Shown one piece after another: positions 34,894-42,893 of a DNA stretch of 64,000 nucleotides (position 1 is the stretch's first letter; each line of letters starts with the position of its first letter). Below the pieces are notes generated by a model that worked only from the letters and a program-made list of their open reading frames with translations, ran no database searches and was not told the DNA's origin. The translations under genes were made by a program, and so were the position numbers. The stretch comes from Paenibacillus contaminans. GTDB lineage: Bacteria; Bacillota; Bacilli; Paenibacillales; NBRC-103111. The stretch spans positions 1 through 64,000 of the forward strand of contig NZ_QMFB01000008.1 in NCBI RefSeq assembly GCF_003285015.1, in the 5' to 3' direction.

Positions 34894-37800
34894 TTGAAAA
34901 ACAAATTGATGCTGTGGACGTTGGCCTTAGTATTAGCCCTCGCTCCAATGATAGGCTTGGCTCGGAATGCCGATGCGCAAACACCGGACAGTCCGATTCT
35001 GAGTCAGATCAATGCGGTATTGCTATTGCTGGAACAGTTGGTCGCATCCGGCGACGTGCGGGATCCATTGTCCAAGCAGCTTGAAAACAGCTTGCAGCAA
35101 GCCAAACATCAGTTGGAGAAAGGCTCGATCCAGCAGGCTGGCAAGAAGATAGACGATTTCCTGAAGCATCTTTCCAACAAGGGCATGCAGAAAAATATTA
35201 CCGAAACCGCAAAAAATCTGCTGGAGGAAGCGGTCCAAACGATACGGAAAGGGGAGGAACCGAACCCAACGCCTTCACCAACGGCAAGTCCGACGCCGAT
35301 ACCAACCGCGGAGCCAACCGCGGAGCCAACTGCGACGCCAACGGCAACGCCAACCGCGGAGCCGTCCCCGACACCGGAGCCTACTCCTGAGCTTGGCAGC
35401 ATAGCCGGTCTTGTAGCCGATGCGGCCAGCGCGCCGCTTGCAGGAGCTAACGTCCAGGTGACGGGTACCTCTCTATCGGCTATTACAGATAGCGCAGGCG
35501 CTTACGCGATTCACGATGTGCCTGCCGGCAGTCATACGGTTACCGCAACGAAAGCGGCATATGCCCCATTCCTATCGAGTCCCTTTCAGGTTACGAATGA
35601 CGGAACAGCGGTCATTAACGTAACCCTTGAACATATGCCGGACTTCAATATTGTCGCGAATGGCCAGGCACAGTCGTTAATTGTCGTGGAACCTAACACA
35701 GATACGCAAATAAGAGCGGCAGCCAATAAGTTGGCCGCGTATATCAAGAAGTCGACAAATGCCGTTCTGCCGGTCTTGACGACGACAGAGCTGAGCCAGT
35801 CTGGCAATCTGTATGACAATAAGGTCCGTATTTATGTCGGAATGAAAGCTCCTCAGACAGAAACCGCGATTACGGGCGAAATGCAAGGATTGGCGGATCA
35901 CGGGTTTGTGATGTGGCCACATGAGCAATCGATTTCTATTGTTGGGCCGACAGCTTGGGGTACGGAATATGGCGTGGACGAATTCCTGGAACGCTATGTG
36001 GGCGTTCGTTGGTTGCTGCCCGGACCTGATGGCGAGGATGTGCCGCTGACAACAAACTTGGCCGTTCCCTTTGAACCGGTAAAGGATGAACCAGCCGCCA
36101 TTTCCCGGCACTTCTTCGGGATGGCTATTCATCTCGATTGGAAAAGAGATAATCGCATTCAAGAGACGATTAGTTTCCACCATAACATGAACGTCCTGTT
36201 TGATCCCGCTGTTTTTGCCGATCATCCGGAATATTATCCGAACGGGGTGCTGCCTACTCATGCTTACAACTGGCAGCCATGTTTTACGAATGAGACGGCT
36301 CAAGCGGCGATCGCAAGAATTATCCAGTATTTTAATCAAAATCCTGCTGCCAAATCCTACTCGCTAGGTATGAATGACAGCCAGAACTTTTGTGAGTCTT
36401 ACCCAGATAACCCCAACTATACGGGACAAATAAACTCAATGGGTATGCTCAATATGTCAGACATCTATTATCCTTGGGTGAACCAAGTAGCTGAGGGTGT
36501 TTTGGCTGTACATCCGGATAAATATTTTGGATTGTTGGCTTACATGAATGTCTACGATCCGCCGACAGAGCAACTGAATTCTCACGTGATTCCCTACATT
36601 ACAGATGATCGCATGACATGGGTAGTGCCGGCACACGAAACGGTCGGAAAAGGACTAACCGAACTCTGGGAGGCTAAGGCGACAAATTTGGGCTTCTATG
36701 AATATTTATATGGAGCGCCTTACAATGTACCTCGTATGTACATGCAGCAAATGGCGGACAACTATAAATACGCTCAAGATCACAAGGTGATCGCTCATGT
36801 CGCGGAGTTGTATCCGAACTTCGGAGAAGGCCCGAAACCGTGGATATCGGCTAAATTGCAATGGAATCCCAACCTGAATGTCGACGATTTGACGAACGAA
36901 TGGGTGGAGCGGGCGGTAGGTGCGGCAGCAGCCCCTTATTTGAAGCAATATTATGCGTATTGGGAAACGTTTTGGACGACGCGTATCTTTCAGTCAAGCT
37001 GGTATCAGGCATGGCTCAACGCAGCGAACAAGCGAAATTTCTTGAATCTGTTCGATCACAGCTATCTGGAAATCGTAACGAAGGAAGACATGGCCGAGAG
37101 CCGTCGCCTGCTGGAACTGGCCGTTGCCAATGCCGGGCCAGGCAAGCAGAAGACACGTGCTCAGTTGCTCCTCCGTACGTTCGAATACTATGAAGCGTCG
37201 GCGCTAAGCTATCCGAAAAATGGAACGGTCAACACGCCTGCGAATGAGCAGGCTGCAATGGTGATGTTGGACGATATCGAGAAAAGCTACGCGATGGCGA
37301 AAAAACGGAAAAGCTTGTTGAACGAATTCACCGGTAATCTTATTCTCGACAGACCGCTCAAAGAAGACCTTTACACCGGTGCATGGGATGGCGTGCAGAG
37401 AAAGCTTATTGCTGCCGTGCAGCGGTATGTGGACACAGAGCCGGCAAACGGAAACGTAAGGCCGCGACTCTACAAGGTACTGGAGTATATGGATACCTCC
37501 ATGAACCTTACCGCATCTGCGGTCCGAACAACGGCCAGCAAAGAGACCATTCTGCAATCGCTCGATTTCAGTCAAGGACCGTGGACGGCGGCACTTCCCT
37601 TCTCCGAGTTTACCGTTATGGGTTCCAATGCTGCCGCGCCTGTAGAGACGAAGGTGTACTTATTGTGGGATAACGAGAACCTGTATGTCGGGTATGAAAA
37701 CTTCGACAGCGAGGTAACGACGAACAAATTGATTAAGAGCACCCAAGCGCCGAATAACTGGTGGCTGAGCGGCCAAGACGATTCCGTCGAAACCTATGTG

Positions 37801-38628
37801 ACAGGAACAGGCGACGTAACATCAGGCTACAAAGGATTTTTCACGAATCCGAACGCCGTTAAGTTTACTTACAAGAAAACGGCTCCAAATACCGGCCCGG
37901 CACCGGATCTGGATACCCAATGGCAAGCAAGCGCCCAAATCGGTACCGACCGTTGGAATACGATTCAGGTCATTCCATTTTCCAGCATAGGCGTCGATCT
38001 GAATCAGACCAATACTCTGATGGGCTTCTTCTTCCGGGCTTATCACGGGTCCACTAAATTATTAGGATGGGGCGGCGGAGCGCCCTGGAAGGCTGATAGC
38101 TTCAGACCTGTTCATCTTGTAGAGCCTGCAAATTATTTGCAAAATTCATCGTTTGAGTTAGGGAATCCGCAAAAGCCTAATGAAATCACACTCCCGTGGA
38201 GATACTGGGGAACCACGGTCACACAGCGCACGTACGAATATGCGCATACAGGCACCTACAGCCTTGTGACGAGCGGAGTCGATCAAGCTGCCGGACCTTA
38301 TCAGTATACCGGCGCGATCACGCCCGGCAAGTATAAAGCGATCCTGTACTACTATTTGCCAACGAGTGCAACTACATCAGGCTCGATTCAACTCTGGACC
38401 AATATTCTCCAATCCGGCGGAGGGAAGATTACCGATGTGCGAACCGGTAACGTGCCGTTCTCATGGGCCAAAGGACAGTGGAGGAAGCTGGATTATATTT
38501 TCGAGGTCAAGCCTGATTATAACGGAGTAGCACCCGCTCAGTTGCAAGTCTGTGTAACGATCAGAGACTTCAAAACGACCGATAGGCTTTATATCGATGA
38601 TTTCTCCTTATATAAGCTGGCGGACTAG
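34894..38628 (+). CDS. Secreted DUF4838 protein with FIMAH-like N-terminal domain
   Basis: Paralogue of the SLH/DUF4838 protein (1244 residues). TTG 34894, with AGGAGG at 34879-34884, is the best start because it gives a clean signal peptide ending in NADAQ. Residues about 30-116 form a helical FIMAH-like domain (LLEQLVASGDVRDPLSKQLE, then NKGMQKNITETAKNLLEEA) in place of SLH. A Pro/Thr/Glu linker (about 122-166), the carboxypeptidase-regulatory-like domain, the DUF4838 core, CBM9-like and C-terminal CBM modules follow in the same order as in the paralogue. By eye the shared part is about 85-90% identical. Lacking SLH, it is probably released or held differently. Confidence 0.88.
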   Translation: MKNKLMLWTLALVLALAPMIGLARNADAQTPDSPILSQINAVLLLLEQLVASGDVRDPLSKQLENSLQQAKHQLEKGSIQQAGKKIDDFLKHLSNKGMQKNITETAKNLLEEAVQTIRKGEEPNPTPSPTASPTPIPTAEPTAEPTATPTATPTAEPSPTPEPTPELGSIAGLVADAASAPLAGANVQVTGTSLSAITDSAGAYAIHDVPAGSHTVTATKAAYAPFLSSPFQVTNDGTAVINVTLEHMPDFNIVANGQAQSLIVVEPNTDTQIRAAANKLAAYIKKSTNAVLPVLTTTELSQSGNLYDNKVRIYVGMKAPQTETAITGEMQGLADHGFVMWPHEQSISIVGPTAWGTEYGVDEFLERYVGVRWLLPGPDGEDVPLTTNLAVPFEPVKDEPAAISRHFFGMAIHLDWKRDNRIQETISFHHNMNVLFDPAVFADHPEYYPNGVLPTHAYNWQPCFTNETAQAAIARIIQYFNQNPAAKSYSLGMNDSQNFCESYPDNPNYTGQINSMGMLNMSDIYYPWVNQVAEGVLAVHPDKYFGLLAYMNVYDPPTEQLNSHVIPYITDDRMTWVVPAHETVGKGLTELWEAKATNLGFYEYLYGAPYNVPRMYMQQMADNYKYAQDHKVIAHVAELYPNFGEGPKPWISAKLQWNPNLNVDDLTNEWVERAVGAAAAPYLKQYYAYWETFWTTRIFQSSWYQAWLNAANKRNFLNLFDHSYLEIVTKEDMAESRRLLELAVANAGPGKQKTRAQLLLRTFEYYEASALSYPKNGTVNTPANEQAAMVMLDDIEKSYAMAKKRKSLLNEFTGNLILDRPLKEDLYTGAWDGVQRKLIAAVQRYVDTEPANGNVRPRLYKVLEYMDTSMNLTASAVRTTASKETILQSLDFSQGPWTAALPFSEFTVMGSNAAAPVETKVYLLWDNENLYVGYENFDSEVTTNKLIKSTQAPNNWWLSGQDDSVETYVTGTGDVTSGYKGFFTNPNAVKFTYKKTAPNTGPAPDLDTQWQASAQIGTDRWNTIQVIPFSSIGVDLNQTNTLMGFFFRAYHGSTKLLGWGGGAPWKADSFRPVHLVEPANYLQNSSFELGNPQKPNEITLPWRYWGTTVTQRTYEYAHTGTYSLVTSGVDQAAGPYQYTGAITPGKYKAILYYYLPTSATTSGSIQLWTNILQSGGGKITDVRTGNVPFSWAKGQWRKLDYIFEVKPDYNGVAPAQLQVCVTIRDFKTTDRLYIDDFSLYKLAD
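35262..35390 (+). repeat. In-frame Pro/Thr/Glu linker repeats
   Basis: Short degenerate repeats encoding PTAEPTAEPTATPTATPTAE-type sequence form the stalk of the FIMAH/DUF4838 protein. They are less regular than the 24-bp units of its paralogue. Confidence 0.75.
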
Positions 38629-38680
38629 GTGTTAATTATAGCTGCTGAACAAGACTTGAATTGTACGTAAAGCATACTAA

Positions 38681-38722
38681 ACAAAACCGTATCCTTTATC
38701 GGGTACGGTTTTGTTTTTTTTG
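38681..38722 (+). terminator. Intrinsic terminator after the second DUF4838 gene
   Basis: ACAAAACCGTATCC pairs with GGGTACGGTTTTGT across a short loop and is followed by eight T. Confidence 0.85.
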
Positions 38723-39056
38723 TTTTTAATGGATTTCCGGTTCTCAGCTTTTACGAAAAAATTGGAAGTATGATCCAAATTTCGAAAGCGGTTATTTTTG
38801 TTTTCAAGACTTGCGATAGCAGTTTTTTTATCTATTTCCAATATTATACACCCTACCATGATCTTTTCGAGCCACCCGAAGCGCCCGTATCGCTCAGCGA
38901 TAATTCTGTGTGGGGGCTTTAGCAGTTTACGGGCAGACCCGGAATGAACCGGGTTACTTATCGTTTCGATTGGGCGTTTGCCAAGGAATAGCATATAATG
39001 GAGGATAGGATGGACAAGCAGCCTGTGAAATAAGGCGGCATGAGGAGGAGAAAGCC
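38723..39056. other. Region upstream of the alarmone synthetase gene
   Basis: No gene is supported. A TTGGGC/TATAAT pair at 38970-38999 (18-base spacer) is a plausible SigA promoter. An ACCCGG/CCGGGT hairpin lies at about 38938-38955. No ECF-type promoter could be assigned, although the homologous B. subtilis gene is known to respond to envelope stress. Confidence 0.45.
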
Positions 39057-39677
39057 TTGATCGACAAGGAGAAAATGCGAGAATGGGCACGTTTTTTGCT
39101 TACATATAAATTCGCGCTGGACGAAGTAAACACGAAGCTGAATATCCTAAATGAGGAATTTCAGTTTATCCACGACTACAACCCGATCGAGCATGTCAAA
39201 ACGCGCATTAAAGCGCCCGAAAGCATAGCGGCCAAGCTGAAACGCAAAAATTTGGAGCTCTCGATGGCAAGCGCCGGTCTGCATATTCGCGATATTGCCG
39301 GCGTACGTATCATCTGCTCTTTCTCGACGGATATTTACCGGATCCATGAGATGATTTGCAGACAGGACGACGTCAAGGTCATTGAAGTGAAGGATTATAT
39401 CAAAAATCCGAAGCCGAACGGGTATCAAAGTCTTCATCTGATCGTTGAAATTCCGATTTTTCTGACCAGCGGCGTAGAGCGTGTGATGGTTGAAATTCAA
39501 ATCCGGACAAGCGCTATGGATTTCTGGGCCAGCCTGGAGCACAAAATTTACTACAAATTCAACGCGAGCGTCCCCGAAACGATCGGCCGTGAACTGAAGG
39601 AAACGGCGGCGATCATCGCTTCGCTCGACGAGCGGATGCTGAAGCTGAACGAGGAAGCCAAGAGCTGCCGGGTTTAG
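39057..39677 (+). CDS. relP: Small alarmone synthetase, RelP/YwaC type (GTP pyrophosphokinase)
   Basis: Cytoplasmic (p)ppGpp synthetase (206 residues) that transfers pyrophosphate from ATP to GTP or GDP. TTG 39057 follows GGAGGAG at 39043-39049. It is a single RelA/SpoT synthetase domain without hydrolase or regulatory domains. Motifs are HIRDIAGVRIICSFSTDIY, NPKPNGYQSLHLIVEIP and VEIQIRTSAMDFWASLEHKI. The block YKFALDEVNTKL...NPIEHVKTRIKAPES resembles B. subtilis YwaC more than YjbM. It is a single gene with its own promoter and terminator. Confidence 0.88.
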   Translation: MIDKEKMREWARFLLTYKFALDEVNTKLNILNEEFQFIHDYNPIEHVKTRIKAPESIAAKLKRKNLELSMASAGLHIRDIAGVRIICSFSTDIYRIHEMICRQDDVKVIEVKDYIKNPKPNGYQSLHLIVEIPIFLTSGVERVMVEIQIRTSAMDFWASLEHKIYYKFNASVPETIGRELKETAAIIASLDERMLKLNEEAKSCRV

Positions 39678-39701
39678 GGTTGCAGCTATTATGCATGAAA
39701 T

Positions 39702-39742
39702 GAACCTTTCGCCGCATTATCGCGGATCGAAGGTTCTTTTTT
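39702..39742 (+). terminator. Intrinsic terminator after relP
   Basis: GAACCTTTCG pairs with CGAAGGTTC (one bulge) and is followed by seven T. Confidence 0.75.
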
Positions 39743-39785
39743 TGCGTACTTCGGGCTTCGCTCGTCTGAGAACGGGCAGTATGTG

Positions 39786-39981
39786 GCGCTAACTGGAAAA
39801 CAAAACATACAGCTATTTTTGGCTATAAGGCGAGAAAAAGATATTTAACTGGAAAACATGCAGGTAATAAGGAGTGTTTTCGCATATTTGAGTAGTTTGG
39901 CTACTATTAGCTGTATGTTTTCCATTAAAATCGATCAATCAACAAAATTTCCGCAAAATAACTGTACTTTTTCCATTAAGC
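39786..39981. repeat. Nested inverted-repeat element, copy 2
   Basis: This has the same four-unit architecture as 11491-11684 and almost the same length. It starts GCGCTAACTGGAAAAC, has inner units near 39846 and 39907-39926, and ends CTTTTTCCATTAAGC. Its left unit has a 4-base insertion, and the inner inverted pair (TTAACTGGAAAACATGCAGG and its near-complement) is better conserved than in copy 1. The inverted symmetry is maintained although single bases differ. Confidence 0.85.
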
Positions 39982-40060
39982 TTGGAATGATCCATGCTGA
40001 CATCTTGGCCGATCTCCTCAAGCGAACTCGCGGTTTGACAGTGGGCTCTTTCAAGACCGC

Positions 40061-40133
40061 ACGAGGTTTGACCGCTGACGTGTGACCGAGCACCGCGTGC
40101 TGCGATGGCACCGCGCGCCGGGAGGCGCGCGAG
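40061..40133 (+). repeat. Dispersed repeat family 2, copy 2
   Basis: ACGAGGTTTGACCGCTGACG through the GC-rich CGCGCGCCGGGAGGCGC end. It is nearly identical to copy 1 behind lytT. A partial extra half (CGCGGTTTGAC) lies at 40029-40039. Confidence 0.8.
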
Positions 40134-40378
40134 GTGATGATGTGTGCAGCAACCTTAGATTATACGCAGTCAATGCGCTGGCTGCCTGCAAAAGGTTACC
40201 CCTCTTCGTCGGCAAAGGAGGAGTGAATAACCTCATTATGGCTTTGCACCCGGCTATAATGGACAACAAAGTCCCAGCCGTATCAACAGAATCCGATTGT
40301 TGGGATTCTCTTTTGTTCCTACAATTGTAGTAGAGCGTGCACCTCGATATTTCGGTCGATAAGGGGCGATAGGATTTG

Positions 40379-40771
40379 ATGGAAAGCTTTGCCCGTAAGG
40401 GCGGCATGGCGAAAATAACTGCCGCGAGTATCGTCGCAGCAGTTCTCGCAGTAACGAGCGCATGCAGCGGTGCGAAGCCGCAGCAAGAGCTAAACGAATC
40501 CGCCGGCAAGGAGCAGGAACAAACCGTCAAGCAGGAGGGACAAGGTGCTAAGCAGGAAGGGCCGAGCGGAAAGGATTTGTATTTCGGCAAATTCGATCCT
40601 CCGGTTAAGATGACGACCGGCAGAGATACTTCCTCGATGAAATTCGACGAAGGCAAGTCGATCGACGACAACGCTTATGAGGATATGTCTTATTTCGGAA
40701 GGTTTTTCAAAAAGCATGCGGGAATGACGCCGGGAGAATTTAAGGAAGCGGCGAAAAACGGCCCGATTTAG
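40379..40771 (+). pseudogene. Chimeric remnant: SBP lipoprotein N-terminus fused to AraC C-terminus
   Basis: This open frame of 130 residues from ATG 40379 (or 121 from ATG 40406, which has AAGGG five bases upstream) begins like a LipO-like SBP. It has a signal peptide with lipobox TSAC and a Gln/Glu/Lys-rich spacer. Then DPPVKMTTGRD and KFDEGKSIDDN match the usual SBP N-terminal strand region. The frame then continues directly as YEDMSYFGRFFKKHAGMTPG, the recognition half of an AraC-type HTH. The join fits an in-frame deletion between an SBP gene and a downstream YesN-type gene, an order seen at 2.4-7.8 kb here. It has its own terminator. It could be a dead relic or a new small lipoprotein. 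Confidence 0.7.
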
Positions 40772-40810
40772 CACTTTAAGATATAATATTCATCATCATA
40801 AACAGACAGC

Positions 40811-40849
40811 AAAAAAGGGCAGCCCTCTGAACGGAGCCGCCCTTTTTTG
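40811..40849. terminator. Terminator between the chimeric gene and gerQ
   Basis: AAAAAAGGGC pairs with GCCCTTTTTT, with further pairing inside. It has poly-A on one side and poly-T on the other, so it can act on both converging transcripts. Confidence 0.8.
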
Positions 40850-40887
40850 ATTTATCAGCAATGTATATCTAGATGTGGCTCTAAATC

Positions 40888-40932
40888 TCGGTAAACGCCA
40901 GCGTCAAAGACCCCGGTAGGCGTTTATCCTTG
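40888..40932. repeat. Dispersed hairpin repeat family 3, copy 2
   Basis: CGGTAAACGCC and GGCGTTTATCC form a hairpin with an 18-20-base loop. It is related to 14470-14515 and 61883-61934. It lies just behind the gerQ stop codon. Confidence 0.6.
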
Positions 40933-40941
40933 CGCCTTTGC

Positions 40942-41448
40942 CTACTCCCGCTGCTGCGGCGTGCCGGCAAGAGGATAGTAATAGTTCAACGGCTCGTCGA
41001 ACGTGATGTAATCTACGTTGACCATGAGCAGTAAGTAACGCATGCCGGTTTTCGGATCGCTGATTATGATATGGTCGCGGCCTGCCGCTTCGAGGACACC
41101 TTTGAAAATTTTGGCATTCCATTCCGAGTTGTTCTCGTAAGTAGCGTAAATCGTGGCAGTCTTGCCGAGATTCAAACGCAAAATGTTCTCGATGTACGAT
41201 TGTTCCATCGGCAGCTGCCCCGGGCCAGCCGGAATCGTCGAGCCGGCCGGGACCATGGGGACGCCGCCGGGCATTTGTCCTTGCGGCATCATCTGGCCGG
41301 GCATCATTTGGCCAGGCATCATTTGACCCGGCATCATCGGACCGGGCATCATAGCTCCAGGCATACCTCCGCCGATCGGCTGCTGCCAGCCTCCCATTCC
41401 GAATGGGCTGCCCATGCCCATGGGCGGTCTCGGATTGTTGTTGTTCAT
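40942..41448 (-). CDS. gerQ: Spore coat protein GerQ
   Basis: Inner-coat protein needed to localise the cortex lytic enzyme CwlJ in Bacillus spores (168 residues). ATG 41448 follows AAGGAGGAG. The C-terminal half is the conserved GerQ domain: QSYIENILRLNLGKTATIY, EWNAKIFKGVLEAAGRDHII and MRYLLLMVNVDYITF. The N-terminal half is low-complexity, with an MMPGQ-type repeat and other Met/Pro/Gly/Gln residues. In B. subtilis, lysines near the N-terminus are cross-linked by transglutaminase; here the N-terminus (MNNNNPRPP) has none. A sporulation-type promoter precedes the gene. Confidence 0.92.
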   Translation of the reverse strand: MNNNNPRPPMGMGSPFGMGGWQQPIGGGMPGAMMPGPMMPGQMMPGQMMPGQMMPQGQMPGGVPMVPAGSTIPAGPGQLPMEQSYIENILRLNLGKTATIYATYENNSEWNAKIFKGVLEAAGRDHIIISDPKTGMRYLLLMVNVDYITFDEPLNYYYPLAGTPQQRE

Positions 41449-41484
41449 CTCGTGAACTCCTCCTTATGAAAGGTCTTCGTTCTT

Positions 41485-41512
41485 ACCATATGCGCGTACG
41501 ACGGGGCATTAT
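41485..41512 (-). promoter_or_regulatory. Putative SigE/SigK-type promoter of gerQ
   Basis: On the minus strand, CATATGGTA at 41492-41484 fits the mother-cell -10 consensus CATAnnnT. An ATA triplet lies 17 bases upstream at 41512-41510. GerQ is made in the mother cell in B. subtilis, which supports the assignment. Confidence 0.5.
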
Positions 41513-41843
41513 GTTTCCGAAACGTTCGGACATGTCCCGATGCGCATAGGCGAATGCCTTCTTCTCTAACATATAGCGGACCGCCCGGATTGGTGACAGA
41601 TAAAAAGGAAATGATAATAGGATATTGAAATGTCGGAAGGTTAACCTGCTCGGATTGCGACATATCCCGTTAAATGCGCTCGTTCCGGAAGGCCGGCGTT
41701 TGACATTCGACAATATTTTGAATTTGCGCCGGAATTGTTGTAAAAGCATTCGCAGGTTGATATGATGAGAGTGTTGTTTGGAGCTTATTTTTTTTATGCA
41801 TGACAATGCGTTCCGTTAGGGGCGTTTGAAGAGGGGGATTACG
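41513..41843. other. Intergenic region between gerQ and ctaB
   Basis: No gene is supported. TTGTAA at 41738-41743 and TATGAT at 41761-41766 (17-base spacer) form a plausible ctaB promoter. Confidence 0.45.
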
Positions 41844-42785
41844 ATGGAAAAGACGTGGGATGCGGAACAGGACGTTGCGCAAGCGGCTGTAACGGAATCT
41901 GCCGCCGGCTCTCAATCCGTCGGGAAGGCAACCTGGAGAGATTTTGTTAACCTGGCTAAACCGGGCATTATTTTTTCCAATCTGATTACGACGTTCGGCG
42001 GTTTCTGGATCGCTTCGAAGTGGGATATCAACTGGTTGACGCTCGTGATTGCGATGGTCGGCGCCGCCCTTGTAATGGGTGCGGGATGCGTATTGAACAA
42101 TTATTTGGACCGCGACATGGATATCAAAATGGAACGGACCCGCAAACGCGCGCTGCCTACGGGCAAGGTGCATCCGAAGACCGTGCTCGCTTACGGGATT
42201 ACGCTCGGCGTAGTCGGTACGGCAATACTGGCCACGGCTAATATGCTCACCGCGCTGTTGGGGCTTTTGGGCTTCTTCGTTTACGTTTGGGTATATACGG
42301 CTTGGCTCAAAAGAACTTCCGTCTGGAGCACGACGATCGGCGCGATTTCCGGCGCAATGCCGGCGGTTATCGGTTATGCGGCCGTAACGGAACGTCTCGA
42401 TATGGGCGCGCTGCTTCTGTTCCTGATCATGTTCCTGTGGCAGCCGCCTCATTTCTGGGCGCTCGGCATTCGCCGGGTCGAGGATTACCGGGCTGCAGGT
42501 TATCCGCTGCTTCCGGTCGTACGCGGCATCTACCAAACGAAGGTCAGCATGATGCGTTACGTCATTCCGCTCGTACCGGTTTCGATGCTTCTGTACTTAT
42601 ACGACTATGTCGGCGTTTTCTATCTGATCAGCTCGGCGGTGCTCGGATTGATCTGGGTCGTTATGTGCATGGCAGGCTTCCGTGCCAAGGACGACGAGCA
42701 GTGGGCCAAGAAAGTGTTTTTGTTCTCGATCAACTATTTGACGCTTTTATTCTTAATCATGGTGATCGATACGGTCGGTCAATAA
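41844..42785 (+). CDS. ctaB: Protoheme IX farnesyltransferase (heme O synthase)
   Basis: Integral membrane prenyltransferase that makes heme O from heme B and farnesyl diphosphate for heme-copper oxidases. ATG 41844 with GAGGGGG seven bases upstream is preferred to TTG 41826. The 313-residue protein has about eight hydrophobic segments and the UbiA-type motif NNYLDRDMDIKMERTRKRAL, in which the Asp residues bind Mg-diphosphate. A second conserved stretch is FLWQPPHFWALGIRRVEDYR. It is not adjacent to other cta genes here but is followed by the Sco copper chaperone gene, a sensible partner in cytochrome oxidase assembly. Confidence 0.95.
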   Translation: MEKTWDAEQDVAQAAVTESAAGSQSVGKATWRDFVNLAKPGIIFSNLITTFGGFWIASKWDINWLTLVIAMVGAALVMGAGCVLNNYLDRDMDIKMERTRKRALPTGKVHPKTVLAYGITLGVVGTAILATANMLTALLGLLGFFVYVWVYTAWLKRTSVWSTTIGAISGAMPAVIGYAAVTERLDMGALLLFLIMFLWQPPHFWALGIRRVEDYRAAGYPLLPVVRGIYQTKVSMMRYVIPLVPVSMLLYLYDYVGVFYLISSAVLGLIWVVMCMAGFRAKDDEQWAKKVFLFSINYLTLLFLIMVIDTVGQ

Positions 42786-42794
42786 CGGCAAGGA

Positions 42795-42828
42795 AATCCC
42801 ATGCTTGACGGCATGGGATTCGTTTTTT
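42795..42828 (+). terminator. Intrinsic terminator after ctaB
   Basis: AATCCCATGC pairs with GCATGGGATT around a TTGACG loop, then CG and six T. It separates ctaB from sco. Confidence 0.85.
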
Positions 42829-42893
42829 GTATACGGGTTTTCCGGTTGTTTGAAGATGAGGTTTTCATTAACAAATGTGGAGGAAAAAGAAAA

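Larger units (their letters stand above)
39743..40378. other. Repeat-bearing interval without a clear gene
   Basis: This interval holds copy 2 of the nested inverted-repeat element and copy 2 of repeat family 2. A TATAAT hexamer lies at 40255-40260. A hairpin at 40288-40309 (AGAATCC/GGGATTCT) is followed by CTTTTGTT. A 30-codon frame at 40238-40330 shows no recognisable similarity and no well-placed ribosome binding site. Confidence 0.5.

Noticed and set aside
39858..40085. 75-codon frame inside the second nested repeat
   Set aside because: It lies within repeat copy 2 and is not preserved in copy 1, so it is not a gene.
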